In this document: positions 44,786 to 57,074 of the stretch, piece by piece | How the letters are laid out: each line of letters opens with the position of its first letter | How positions within the stretch are numbered: position 1 is the stretch's first letter | NCBI GenBank assembly: GCA_900155495.1 | Contig: FTLJ01000481.1 | Location: 1-58,365 of the forward strand | Reading direction: 5' to 3' | Length of the DNA: 58,365 bases | From: Porogramme epimiltina | Taxonomy: Eukaryota > Basidiomycota > Agaricomycetes > Polyporales > Polyporaceae | Notes under the pieces: model-generated | Database searches by the model: none | Told to the model about the DNA's origin: nothing | What the model saw: the letters and a program-made list of their open reading frames with translations, nothing else | Program-made: the position numbers and the translations under genes

Positions 44786-46844
44786 TCACTCGTCCCAGTC
44801 GCGCGGCCGCCCCTCCGAGAACACCGACAGCTCCTTCCATTCCTCCCTCCACTCTTCCGTGTCGGTCCGCCTCAAGACAAGCGCATCGAGCGTCGGGGTG
44901 CGCCTGCGCGTGGAACGTGAGAGTGAGCGTCCCCGCACCGCGCCGGTCGTCGTCACCGTGGTCGTCGCGGGTGCGGCGGTGACCGGCATAGGAAACCCAA
45001 GGGGAGTGGGGAACGCGGGGGCTCTCTCGCCTGAGTCGAAAGTGTCAGAAGCATCTGAGTTGGCACGGTCATGAGAATACCCGAGTAGAGGCGTGGCGCC
45101 GCTGGGGAACGAGTTGGATGCGGGGAGGGCGAGGGAAAGGTAAGAGGGGGTGTGCCCAAGGTTGACCTGCTGCTGTCGCCTGAGGCTGCGTTGTTTCCGG
45201 GGCCACTTGTAGAGCGCAGAGACAAGGCTCCAGAGTGGTGCGAGGGAGAGGAGGAGGGCAGTGACCTGGTGAGCGCGGGTGTGGAATCCGATGAGGGTGG
45301 CGGGCCCCGGAGGTCGCTGTCAGGGCAAGTATTCGGCCGCGTATGGTGGGAGAGCGCACCTGGCCAAAGTCACTAACATCTTCTTCTCCCTCAAACACAC
45401 AGTTGGCTTGGATCTGGATTTCGGAGGCTGTACAGTTGTGCAGAGTTAGAGTAAAGCGTTGATAAAAGCGGGAACGGCGACTCACCGGCGATGTACATCA
45501 ACCAAAGCAGGATGCACACGATATTGTACCAGAATATCAGCTGAGCACTCCGGTCGTTCCGCGCTGGTAAAGATTCGCGTGCGGCATCAAGCAGAAGTCT
45601 CCAGAGTGGAGTGGAAGGATCCCCCGGCCGCTTTGTACTATAGGTACGGGATCCGGCAGACCCTTGTCTCCCGACAGTCGATGCTGGGGTAGAGCCCTGT
45701 GTGTTAGAGCGTGCGCGGGCAGGGCTTGTGAGCGTGAGCACGATAGTCATGCTCATCGTGATCCCGAGCGAGAACAATAGCCAGAGAGCCCAAATGAACA
45801 TGCGATCATTGATTCTTTCGGCGGAGAACTGGGTCAGGAAAAAGATAAGTTGGGTGTCGCTTGAGCAGTTCGGCTGGCTGTAAGACGGTGAGACAAATAG
45901 CACGATGCCCCACGCCCACTGGAACGCGACTTGGGCGAGCAGGGCGAGGGCGAGGAATAACCGTTGTTTATCCTGCGAGCGTTGGATCTTCCGCTTGTGT
46001 TCTACTACGACTCGCCCCACGGCTTCGGCAAGTATGCCTTGCTGCGTGTTCGGGTCTTCGTCTTCGAAGACCCTCCGTGTAACTTGCTCCCGGTAGTACT
46101 CTTCAGGAGTAAGACGCCAGATGGACAACGTGGGTGCGACAGCAAGAGAGCTGATACACGAGAGCGTCGCAAAGCTGTCGAATAGGCTGTTAGCATCTGG
46201 CACAAAAGCGGAATGAAGTTGGTTGTAAGAGCGGGAACAAGTCACCATCGTTACGTCATTCCCGCTGGTAGCCCATCATGGGGCACGAAGAGCGTGCGCT
46301 CCGGCGGGGTTGCAGATATCTCTGACAGCTCATACAGGAGAAGTTGATGAACTTACTTCAATGTGAGAATGGCGTGGTGTAAAGTGATATCCCCGTTCCG
46401 CTTCTGGACCATTGCGGCGATCACCAGCGCGGCGGTAAGGAGCGTAGTTGCCCACGTACTCGGGACAGAGTCCCTTCGAGAAAATACGACAACGATAGCT
46501 GCAGGTAATGTGGCGATAGTATCAGCATTCGGTTGAGATAAGCTGCGAAAATAGGAAACAACCACTATACGGGCACCAAATCCTTTACTTCCGCACACCA
46601 CCCTTTTGTACCCGTACCCATATATCGCGTTCAAATGAAGTCTGCGAGTCGAGATAATTGACTTACTGTTAATAAGACTCTGGAAGTAGAAGGCTACACG
46701 CACGCCGATTCCAGAGATGTCTGCATTCGGGCAAATGGCTTGGCACGACTGATCTGTGGCAGAATTTGTAAACGAGCACATGTTTGCCTTGATGGTTTCG
46801 TTCTGGAGAAAGGCTTGGGTTTGGTTGCACCATGTCCACCCCAT
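44786..46844 (-). CDS. Seven-helix membrane protein, array copy 3
   Basis: Start ATG 46844 (MGWTWCNQTQAFLQNETIKA); five exons as in the sister copies. Conserved parts are CPNADISGIGVRVAFYFQSL, SRRDSVPSTWATTLLTAALV, SCISSLAVAPTLSIWRLTPE, FLALALLAQVAFQWAWGIVL, FIWALWLLFSLGITMSMTIV and ASEIQIQANCVFEGEEDVSD. The tail is full length, with a GRSLSRSTRRRTPTLDALVL stretch and the end TEEWREEWKELSVFSEGRPR. The exon 1/exon 2 intron is open in frame in this copy, so intron retention would give a longer but uninterrupted protein. Function unknown. Divergent partner of permease copy 3. Confidence 0.74.
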
Positions 46845-47973
46845 AGCGGCGAGCGACTGTTGTCGACTGTGAAGAATACGATACAGGATGTCGGGTTTGA
46901 AGGCAAGACAAGGGGGAGGGAGAGGAGAATAATTACGAGTATCCGTGGAGGGCATTTATGTAACCGGAGGACAGAGCTTCGCTTCTGCAAAAACCAAGAT
47001 AGTGACACTTCGACAGGGACACTTGCCACAACGGAGCGACTTGTGGCGAAGATATCTGTAGTGCAGGGCATAGATAAGGACTGATGGTGCACACAGCACC
47101 CGTAGCTCGAGCGCGTAGGGCCTCGGGCGATTTGGTATCCTTCGTTGCTATCTTGGCCGTGGGTTCCTAAAATCACAGCCGTATGTGCGCCACCTAGGCC
47201 TGTCTCGGCGTTGCTAGTCTTGGGACAAGAGCGATTAGTGACATGTTGACGTTACTTGCGGCGAACAATCCCGACTAGATCCTACTATTCCGTACTATCT
47301 CGGCGCTCACAAGCAGGAGATAGTTTGAAATAGCAGAAATAGTCGGAAACAGTCAGTATTACTAGCCACCATTGTGAGCGGCACCTGCAATGATAACTTT
47401 TCGCGCCTGACGAAGTGGAGTAGCAACCGGTAACGGGAGCCCAACAACATACCGGTACAAGTTCTTATTGGTGGAGAGGTGAGGGATCGTGTATGCGTGA
47501 CGTGTCCGAAGCACAAATATGTCAGCCGGATGCTGTGGTACGTATCAGCCCCTTACCGGCTTCTGCAAAACGACTTACCATCGGAAGCGAGAATGGGCGC
47601 CTATTGCGAACTCCCGCGCCACTGTAGTGCCAGCGCTGCTCGTGCCTTTCTTCAAAGTTCAAACCGACCCCTAGGGATAAGATCCGTCACTATAGACAGC
47701 AGCATGTTTTCCTCTTGGTAACTGTTCGGTTCCTTCTAGCCGGTCACTGTCTTCCATGTACTTAGGTTCTGTCTCCTCACAGCATCAACGTTCGGCTAGT
47801 CTCCGAATAGTAAGTACATAACGCCTAGGGATGAGCCTGTTGCGGGTCCACAGTCAATGCTGTTCACTAGTCTCTGGCGGTATTTGGAGATAAACTTCCA
47901 GTTATCTTACCCCTGACCTCCACCTCTTTCACATCCTTCGCTCCCACCCCACCCTTCTTTGCTGGTCCTCACG
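46845..47973. promoter_or_regulatory. Shared divergent intergenic region, unit 3
   Basis: 1129 nt. Carries the block gtcaatgctgttcactagtc plus tggcggtatttggag at 47851-47890, about 85 nt before the permease ATG. An extra stretch near 47220-47390 relative to unit 2 accounts for its greater length. Confidence 0.55.
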
Positions 47974-50960
47974 ATGGAGACCAACTCCTCCGGGTTCCGA
48001 CAGCGATACAATACCGCTGTACCTCTCGGTGCGCGAGTCCAAATTGTAGATCCAAAACTCGCAACTCGGCGGCGGTTCCAGGAACAAAGGGCTCGGATTG
48101 TTCGGTTCCAGCGCAGATGGGAGCGGATCAAGACAGACCTCCCGCCCCAGTTTTCTCGCAGGCACAGTACGTTATCGCATTGGCCCCAGACCCCTCTACT
48201 AAGCGGCTAACAAAGTCTTTATGCATATGCTCACAGTTGGCATGATATCTATTGGTACGCGGGAAGGACATCTCGTTGTAGGCTTAGCCCTATTTCCATT
48301 TACAATCTGATGGTTCTACTAGGGGGTGTGATCGGGACAGGACTCTTCCTTGGATTGGCAGTGTGTACCCTTCGTGTTATTCCCTGGCGCTTTTCACTCA
48401 TCTCTTTTCTATTGCCCGCTCTAGGATGCTCTTCGCTACGGCGGTCCTATTGGAGCTCTATTGGGCTACTCCGTCGTAGGTAGCATTGTGTATTGCCTGT
48501 GTGTCTCTGTTGGGGAGATGATTGCGTTCTTGTACGTCTACTTTGCCTCAAAATCTCTCTAACTACTCACTTTCTCTGAGGCCGAACGTCGGAGGGGTCG
48601 TCGGATTAGCCGACTTGTATGTTGACAAAGCGCTAGGATTCTCGCTAGGATGGGCAGCATGGGTGAGTGGTAGTCCTGAGAGCGGTTCTCAGTCAGACTC
48701 AGTCTACACACAGTACAATTGGAGTGTGACCTTGCGTATGCAACTCCTTAATCCACTACGGAGAGCGTTTCTGATATGTCCTCCCTGCCCAGCCGCAGAA
48801 ATCACAGCTGCTGCTGTGGTTATAGGATATTGGAAAGATATTCCGCATGTAAACACAGTGTAAGAGAGTTCTGTACGCAAGGGATTGTCCAGTAATATGC
48901 TGACTAGACGTCAGTGTCATATGGTTGTCAGCCCTATTTGTGAGTGAGAAAATGGTCGCATTTATCGTTGTCTAACTACACGTGTTCGCTGTAGCTGATT
49001 ATTGCTACGACGATCAACTGCTTTCCGTCAAGCGTATACGGGGAGCTAGAGTATTACCTTTCATGCTTCAAGGTCGCTACTATCGTCATTATAAGTGTGT
49101 CAGTCTCCATTTCACACTGAATATGTATCTCACGAGCAACATAGTTCTATGCTGTTTACTCATTGACCTGGGCGCATCTCATAATGGGTGAGGTTCGATG
49201 CTTGGTGCTTATAGTCTTATGGAACAACTGTGGCTTCAGCGCTATAGGTTTCGAGAATTGGAAACGTCCCTTCCATGAAAACTATCTTGGTATCGGAGGT
49301 GCCAAAGGGCGCTTCCTCGGGTTCTGGGCTGTCATAATGCAAGCTGCATTCTCATTTTTTGGGTCTGAAGTCCCTGGGATTGTACGTCCAGCCCCTGTAA
49401 AATTTTCCGGACGCCAACTGATGTCTATGAGAGGCTGCGGGAGAAGTCATTGACGCAACACGAGTAAGTTGTATTAGCCCCATGAAACCTTGGACGAGAT
49501 TCGTTAACAACGTTTAGAATGTCCCACGAGCACTCCGGAAAGTGTGGATCAGGATGTGAGTGTGCCATCATCGTGATTCGCCTTTCGTTGCCATTAAGAC
49601 AAACCTGGTAATAGTACCCTATTTTATATTGGCGGTGTGATTGTCTCGGGGCTTCTCGTTCCCACAGACCACCCCGATCTCAACGGTGGCGGCAGTGAGA
49701 AAACCGGACGTTCTTCTCCCTTCGTGATCGCTTTTCAAACAGCCGGCTGGAAATTGGTACGAACAACATAGTCCATTTATCCTACTCATCCCTCACCTAT
49801 ATCCATGCAGATGCCTAGCATAGTCAACGCCGCGATCCTGGTCTCCGCTTGGTCCGCTGCAGCATCAGACATCTATATCTCTAGCCGGTTCCTTTTCTTC
49901 CTGGCGCGCCGCGGGCACGCGCCCGCTTTCCTCGCTCATCTTCTTCGATACCCCAAAGACCGCCGAATCCGTTCACACCAAAGCGAAAGCGACAATGAAG
50001 ACGAGTCGGAGGGCGATGAATCGAGCGACGAGGTCGATGCGTCTTCTAACGTTGACTCGGTAGACTACCCGCGCGGGCGGGGACGGCGCGGACGCGAAGT
50101 GTCTCCGGCGCCAGCGGGGGGCGAGCCGGTGGTCCCTCATGTGCAGCCGATATACGTGATACCGATCGCAAGCGTGCTCGTGTCGGCGTCGGTCGGGTTG
50201 CTCATGTTCCTGAGCTACAACGCGGGAAGCGCGGGTACGCTGTTCACCTGGCTCGTGAACGTTACGAGCATCGCGTCGCTGCAATCTTGGACTGCGATGT
50301 TGTTCACGTACATCCGCTGGCACCAGGGCACGGTCTACCAAGAACGCAAGTACAAGGACGAAAACTCGCTCGAGGCAGACGAAGCGCGAGCGCAAATTGC
50401 GCAGATAAAAAAGGCGCGGCAGTGGGGGCAGCCATATGTGAGTCTATCTGCGCTCTAGTAACGCTGTTTGTGGCTGATGAGTGCTTTTAGCTCGCGTGGT
50501 ATGCGTTCTCGCTGTGTGTGGTGATTCTCCTCACGAACGGATGGTAAGCATTTCCTCCCTTGTGTGGGATAAATCAGCACTGACCTGTGCCGTGTAGGGC
50601 GGTATTTGTCCACAACCACTGGCAAATTGCGGATATGCCAAATAGGAATACCACGTCAAGTCATGGCAGTGGTACTATGAGCGATCCCTACAACCTCTCG
50701 AACCCCGTCTCGCTCTTCCTTTCAGCCTATATCCCCTTGGTGAGCTGAGCAAGGGTTTATAAATGTGCAGGTGCTGAACAATTGTCCCATAGCCGTTCTT
50801 TATTCTGTTGACATTCGGATATAAGCTCATCAAGCAGACAGAGATGATGCCTCTCCACAAGATGACGTTTTATCGGGGCAAGATTCCGGATCCTGACCCC
50901 CACGCAGACGAACCGCAAGGGAGGCTGGAGAGGTTCCTCGGTTGGATTATGATGATATGA
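47974..50960 (+). CDS. Amino-acid permease, type B (array copy 3)
   Basis: About 680 aa in my splicing, start ATG 47974 (METNSSGFRQRYNTAVPLGA). The N-terminal RFQRRWERIKTDLPPQFSRR leads into IGMISIGGVIGTGLFLGLA. Exons are colinear with permease A and B2; EVIDATR is intact. The loop insert is long and acidic (SESDNEDESEGDESSDEVDA, then a basic RGRGRRGR). Helices 9-12 follow: YVIPIASVLVSASVGLLMFL, AGSAGTLFTWLVNVTSIASL, LAWYAFSLCVVILLTNGW and PFFILLTFGYKLIKQTEMMP. The protein ends with a DPHADEPQGRLERFLGWIMM cytosolic tail. All exons open. The best preserved B copy together with B2. Confidence 0.86.
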
Positions 50961-51138
50961 CTATAATAATTGCTATCTAAATATTGGCCCAGACCCGTTG
51001 ATTGGCGTATACAAGCCTGGACTAGTGCCACTATTTATGGTACACGTAACCTGAACCATCTTTCACTGGGCAGTCATAGGGATCTATCTTCTCGAAGACT
51101 TGGTACGTAGCATCCAGAATGAGGTCATCGATACTGTG
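50961..51138. other. Short spacer
   Basis: Homologous to the first 200 nt after permease B2. Confidence 0.5.
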
Positions 51139-51715
51139 AGCCACCCCTAGTACTTATCCCCATGGTCGACGTCTGAGAACTAAGGATGTTCCGCGATTGG
51201 GGCGCAAACCTTCGATTTACCAAGCGCGGGTCACCGGTATGCTGACCAGGAGCGCACCTATTTCAACCGCAGAATCCCCCGAATCCCCCCTTCGGCGCAA
51301 GTTGCACTCCGGCCCCCATCCCGACTCCCACCTCCCTTGCCAGTTGGCAGTTGCAGACTGCCGGTGTACAACAGTGACTACCGACAACTTTCAGCTTCGG
51401 GCGCGGCTCAGACTCTCTTCCACGGCGATGGGCTCCTTGCACGTGCGGATTAGAGAGAGCGGATCCTCGAGTTCCAGCGCAGACGGGAGCGGATTAGTGT
51501 GGACCTCCCACCACAACTTTCTCGGAAGAACAGTGAGCGTGCCCTGGTTCACGCGGCTGACGAGATCGTGCTCCCCCAGTCGGCATGATCTCCATTGGTG
51601 TGCGGGGTCATTTTGACGATGACGTCATCGCTGATCAGGAGCCCGGTAGGGGGTGTGAATAGTACTAGCCTCTTCGTTGGGTCCGCTGTGCGTGTTCTTC
51701 CCCACCATTACACCA
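51139..51715 (+). pseudogene. Type-A permease relic, leader and first three exons
   Basis: Copy of 31160-31740. The upstream leader matches (catggtcgacgtctgagaac, tgctgaccaggagcgcac). The ATG of permease A is GTG here (gtgactaccgacaactttca), and about 40 nt are missing within exon 1. Exon 2 (TCGGCATGATCTCCATTG) and exon 3 (ending ctcttcgttgggtccgct) are recognisable. The copy stops in intron 3 at about 51709 and joins the 3' flank of 7TM copy 4. Confidence 0.8.
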
Positions 51716-51907
51716 GATACTTTACGACACTAAAACACTACATAAGCTACCGGTCCGCTGCGGCGTATGAATATTTGCGACCTGGGCCCATCTCACAGTA
51801 TGTAGCCTCAAACATAAAACATTAGTAATGTCCTTGCAACCGCGCGGGGATGTTCATCAGAGGTATATGACATATTTCGCCGCGGAAGCCGCCGGGAGAG
51901 GAATCCA

Positions 51908-53952
51908 TCACTCATCCCGGTCGTGTACTAGCGGTCCCTCCGAGAACGTCGACAGTTCCCTCCACTCCGCCCTCCACTCTTCCGTGTTAGTCCGCCTCAA
52001 GACGAACGCGTCGAGCGTCAGGGTGGGCCGGCGCGTGGAACGTGAGAGTGAGCGTCCCCGCGCCGGGCCGGTCGTTTTCACCGTGGTCGTTGCGGGCACG
52101 GCGGTGACCGACATGGGAGGCCCGATGAGAGTAGAGAACGCGGGGGCCCCCTTGCCCGCGCCGAGAGCGTCAGATGCGCTCGAGTCGATGCGACCGTGGG
52201 AGAGCCCGAAGAGAGGCGTAGTGCTGTTAGGGGGCGAGTCGGACGCGGGGGAGAGGTATGAGGGGGTGTGCCTGAGGTTGATCTGCTCCTGTCGCCTAAG
52301 GCGGCGCTGCTTCCGGGGCCACTCGTAGAGCACGGAGGCGAGGCTCCAGAGCGGTGCCAGGGAGAGGAGGAGAGCGGTGATCTGGGCAGCGCGGGTGTGG
52401 AATCCGATGGGGGAGGCGGCGGTGTTCGCTGTCAGGGCAGGTAGTTGGATGCGCGTGGTGGGAGGACGCACCTGGCCGAAGCCACTAACATCTTCTTCCC
52501 CCTCAAATACGCAGTTAGCTTGAATCTGGATTTCGGAGGCTGTCAAGTTGAGTAAGATCAAAGTAGCGCGTTGATAAAAGTCGCGAGTTTAACTCACCGG
52601 CGATGTACATCAACCAAAGCAGGATGCACACGATATTGTACGAGAATATCAGCTGAGCACCCCTGTCGGTCCGCGCCGGTAAAGAGTCGCGCGCAACATC
52701 AAGCAGGAGTCTCCAGAGCGGAGTGGGAGGATCCCTCGGCTGCTTTTTACCATAGAAGCCGGATCCGGTAGACCCGCGTCTTCCGTTTCTGGAGGCTGGG
52801 GTCGAGCCCTGTGTGTTGGAGCGTGCGCGTTCGGGGCTTGTGAGCGTGAGCACGATAGTCATGCTCATCGTGATCCCGAGCGAGAACAATAGCCAGAGCG
52901 CCCAAACAAACATGTGAGCGTTGATCGTTTGAGCGGAGAACTGAGCCAGGAAAAAGATGAGTTGGGTGTCGCCCGAGCAATTCGGTTGGCTGTAATACGG
53001 CGAGACAAACAGCACGACGCCCCACGCCCACTGAAAGGCGACTTGGGCGAGCAGGGCAAGGGCGAGGAAAAATCGTTGTTTATACTGAGAGCGTTGGATC
53101 TTCCGCTTGTGCTCTACTACGACTCGCCCCACTGCTTCGGCAAGTATGCCTTGCTGTGTGTTCGGGTCTTTGAAGACACTCCGCGTGACTTGCTCCCGGT
53201 AGTATTCTTCAGGGGTAAGACGCCAGATGGACAACGTGGGTGCGACAGCAAGAGAGCTGATACACGAGAGCGTCGCGAAGCTGCAGAATGGGTGGTCAGC
53301 ATCTTGCACAAAAGCTGAATAAAATTAGTTGTAAGAGCAAAAACATGTCACGATCGTGACATCATTCCCGTTCGCAAGTCACAACGGGGCGCGAAGAGTG
53401 TGCGCTCCGGTGGCGTCGCAGGTCCCTCTGACAGCTCATACCGTAGAGGATGATGGGCTTACTTCAACGTAAGAATGGCGTGGTGTAAAGTGATAGCTCC
53501 ATTCCGCTTCTGGACCATTGCCGCGATCACGAGCGCGGCGGTAAGGAGCGTGGTGGCCCACGTACTCGGGACGGAGTCCCTTCGAGAAAATACGACGACA
53601 ATAGCTAAAGGTAAAACAACAACAGCGTCAGTATTTAGTTAAGATGGGCCACAGAATAGAAGACCACCACTATACGCGCACCAAGCTCTTTGCTTTCATA
53701 TACCGTCCTTTTGTACCAGAATTCGTATATCGCATTCAAATGGAGTCTGCGGGTCAAGAGAGTCGACTTACTGTTGATAAGACTCTGGAAGTAGAAGGCA
53801 ACACGCACGCCGATCCCAGAGATGTCTGCGTTAGGGCAAATGGCCGGGCACGATTGATCCATGGTAAAATTTGTGCTAGGCGAGCACATGTTTGCCTGAA
53901 TGATTTCGTTCTGGAGAAAGGCTTTTGTTTGGTTGCACAGTGTCCATCCCAT
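51908..53952 (-). CDS. Seven-helix membrane protein, array copy 4
   Basis: Start ATG 53952 (MGWTLCNQTKAFLQNEIIQA); five exons as in copies 2 and 3. Differences are Trp-5 to Leu, CPAICPNADIS with one Cys replaced (QSCPAICP), a shorter acidic loop (VFKDPNTQQGIL), and one Tyr changed from Trp in the helix-6 lead-in (LIFSYNIVCILLWLMYIAG). The tail is full length, ending TEEWRAEWRELSTFSEGPLV plus HDRDE. The coding frame looks intact although the partner permease is truncated. Confidence 0.72.
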
Positions 53953-54940
53953 AGCAGTGAGTGATTATTGTCCACTGTAAAGAATACGATATATAATGGC
54001 GGGTTTGAAGACAAAACAGGAGGAGGGAGAGGAGAATAATTACGAGTATCCTTGACGGGCATTTATGTACCAGGAGGGCAGGGCCGACCTACCCGAATTC
54101 CAAGATAGTTACACCCTGACGTTGCAGGGACACCTGCTACAACTGAGCGACAGGCTGCGGTGATACGTGGCGAGGACGTACAGTGCATAGACAGGGGCTG
54201 ATGGTGCACACAGCACGCGTGGCCCGAACGGGCTGCGGACGATTGGGCGACCTACGTTGCGATTTTTCGGGCTGTGCGCGTGGTCCTGACACCTGAAACC
54301 ACAGCCGTACGTGCGCGACCTCAGGCTCTCACGCCAGTACGTGGAGTTGCAGGATCTGGGGGCGAAAAGCAGAGCAGTGGTAATTGGTGGCGGTGACTCG
54401 ACAACTTACCGGCACAAGTGCTTACGGTTTTGGACGTGAAGAATGATGAGTCTCAAACACATGTCGGCCAGTTGAATGCTGCGCTATGTGTTAACTGCTA
54501 TGATGACCGGCTTTTAAGTACTTACATGGAAATGACTTGAAGGTGGCAATGGGCGCTTACTGCGACAATTCCCGCGCTACTGCCAATTTAGTTAGGCTAG
54601 TGCCAGTCTGCCAGCGCTTCATGACTTTCCTCAAACAAACCCTGGACCCCTAGGGACAAGACTCGCGGGCCAGAGCATATACCAACGACGATGTCCTCGC
54701 CAATAACCATTCCGATTCTGCCAGCAGGTCACTACGTATATTTGGGTTCCGTCTCGATCAGTGTCACCCCAGCCGAGCTCGTACGTAGCCTCATACATAG
54801 CGCCTAGGTATGAACCCACTGCGAGTCCACAGTCAATGCTGTCCACTAGTCTCCGAGGGCGTTCGGAGGACTATATATCATCTGATTTCCAAGTTCTTCA
54901 CTTTGACCCCCATCCTTCTCTGCCGGTCTGAGTCCTCACG
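53953..54940. promoter_or_regulatory. Shared divergent intergenic region, unit 4
   Basis: 988 nt. The conserved block cagtcaatgctgtccactag lies at 54830-54870, followed immediately by a TATATAT element (about 54872), 65-70 nt before the permease ATG. Confidence 0.55.
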
Positions 54941-56691
54941 ATGGAGACTCACTCCTCCGACCTCCGACAGCGATATAATCCCGTTTTACCACGCAACGTG
55001 CGAGTCCAGATCGTAGATCCTGAACTCAAAGCTCGGCGGCGGCTCCAGGAGCAAAGGACCCGGATTGTTCGTTTCCAGCGCAGATGGGAGCGAATCAAGA
55101 CAGACCTCCCGCCCCAGTTTTCTCGCAGGCATAGTACGTTATCTCATAGGCCCCAGATCCCTCTACAAGGCGGCTGACGAAAGTTTCAATATGCCCCCAG
55201 TTGGAATGATTTCTATCGGTGCGCGAGAAGGATGTCTCGTTATCATGCCATTTCTGTTTACAATCTGTGGGTTCTGCTAGGGGGTGTGATCGGCACCGGA
55301 CTCTTCCTTGGATTAGCGGTGCGTACACTTTCTTATATATCGGGACTTCTCTGCTCACCTCTCTCTAATAGGATGCGCTCCGCTACGGCGGTCCTATTGG
55401 CTCCCTATTAGGCTACTCCATCGTGGGTAGCATAGTGTACTGCCTATGCGTCTCTGTGGGGGAGATGATTGCATTTCTGTATGTCCCCTACACCTCACAT
55501 CCTCCCCTTCTGCTCACTTTCATTGAGGCCGAACGTCGGAGGGGTGGTCGGATTGGCCGACCTGTATGTTGATAAAGCCTTGGGATTCTCGCTAGGATGG
55601 GCAGCGTGGGTGAGTTGCAGTCCCGAGAACGGTTTTCTGAGAGGCTCAACATGCACACACAGTACAATTGGAGCATAACCTTGCGTATGCAGCTCGTTGA
55701 TTCACTGAGGAGAAGATACCTGACAAGCCTTCCCTTCCCAGCCGCAGAAATCACTGCTGCTGCTGTGGTTATAGGAGTTTGGTTTGATAATCCGGAATCG
55801 AACACTGTGTGAGGGAGCTCTATGCGCAGGTATTCATCCAACTATATGCTGACTATACATCAGCATTATATCGCTGTCTGCTCTATTTGTAAGTGAGAGA
55901 ATGATAATTGCTTGTCGTTGGCTAATCACAAGAGCACCGTCTAGCTGTTTATTGCCACGACAATCAACTGTTTCCCCTCCCGTGTCTACGGGGAAATGGA
56001 ATACTACCTCTCGTGCTTGAAGGTCGTTACTATTGTCATTATAAGTGCGACCATCTCTCATTTTACGCGGACCACTTATCTCATAGATACCACAGTTTTA
56101 TGTTGTTTGCTCATTGACTTGGGTGCATCTCCACAAAAGTGAGTTTCGAAGCTTGATATTCATAGTATTAAGGCACGAGGGACTGTTTCAGGTTTATTGG
56201 TTTCAAACGGTGGAAAGAGCTGCCATTCCCTGTTAGCTATCTTGGCATCGGGGGCTCCTTAGGGAGACTCCTCGGGTTTTGGGCTGTCTTAATGCAAGCA
56301 TCCTTCTCGTTCTTCGGATCAGAAGTCTCTGGAATTGTACGTCTGGTGCTCGTAAGCCTCGTCCACGCTTTTGCTTACATCTATGATAGGCCGCAGGAGA
56401 GGTCATTGACGCGACTCGAGTAAGTGGTGTTAGCTGACATGCACCCTTGGGCGAACCTCATTAGCAAGGTTTAGAATGTCCCGAGGGCGCTTCGGAAAGT
56501 GTGGATCAGGATGTGAGTGCACCACTATCGCCTTTGCTTGCTACCGAGACTAATCTGGCAATAGTACCCTATTTTACATCGGTGGCGTCTTCGTCTCGGG
56601 GCTTCTCGTGTGTGCGGACGACCCGCGCCTCGATCGCGGCAGCGACATAGCACATCAGGGAAAACCCGAATTGCTAATTAGGGATAATTGA
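54941..56691 (+). pseudogene. Amino-acid permease, type B copy 4, truncated
   Basis: Start ATG 54941 (METHSSDLRQRYNPVLPRNV) and exons 1-14 are in register with copies 2 and 3, through GVIGTGLFLGLA, AEITAAAVVIGVWFDNPESN, SRVYGEMEYYLSCLKVVTIV and FIGFKRWKELPFPVSYLGIG to FYIGGVFVSGLLVCADDPRL. After the codons for DRGSDIA homology to the other copies stops, at about 56665-56680. The frame ends ELLIRDN at the TGA about 56690. Helices 8-12, including the SSRFLFFL motif, are absent. No stops or shifts before the break, so the truncation looks recent. Confidence 0.85.
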
Positions 56692-56830
56692 GTCTGGTTA
56701 GCGCTAATTAGGACGATTAGGACGATTAGGGCGATTCGTCTGGATAGTTTAGTCCCCTCCTAATTAGTTCTCGGTAGTGCCATTAGCTGGCATTAGTAGC
56801 GCCGTTAGCTGGCATTAGTAGCACCTTAGG
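56674..56830. repeat. AT-rich short tandem repeats at the array edge
   Basis: A 9-nt repeat acgattagg occurs around 56715-56740 (gctaattaggacgattagga, cgattagggcgatt). A 22-nt repeat gccattagctggcattagta + gc occurs twice at 56779-56822 with one change. They begin exactly where permease copy 4 loses homology. Confidence 0.7.
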
Positions 56831-57074
56831 AGGGCGTTATATCCGCTTAGCACGCATTTTCGAGGGCGTCACATATGGCATCTTCATTGAAATGAGCTAC
56901 GCTAATACATGACAGTCGAAGTACTACCACGGCATGTATACTAAGTAGGGGCGAGCTAGGGCGCTGTGCAAGTCAGTGGATTATCGGACAGAGTGCAACG
57001 TGTATGACTGTGCTTGCCCAAGCGCTTGGTCGCCGCAGAGCTACATACTGACCGCCCCGGCTTGGAGGCGAGCA
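56831..57074. other. Gene-free spacer
   Basis: No supported gene between the repeats and the Hsp70 fragment. Confidence 0.4.

Noticed and set aside
56690..56760. Telomere-like TTAGGG repeats
   Set aside because: The repeats are acgattagg and irregular; only single TTAGGG matches occur.
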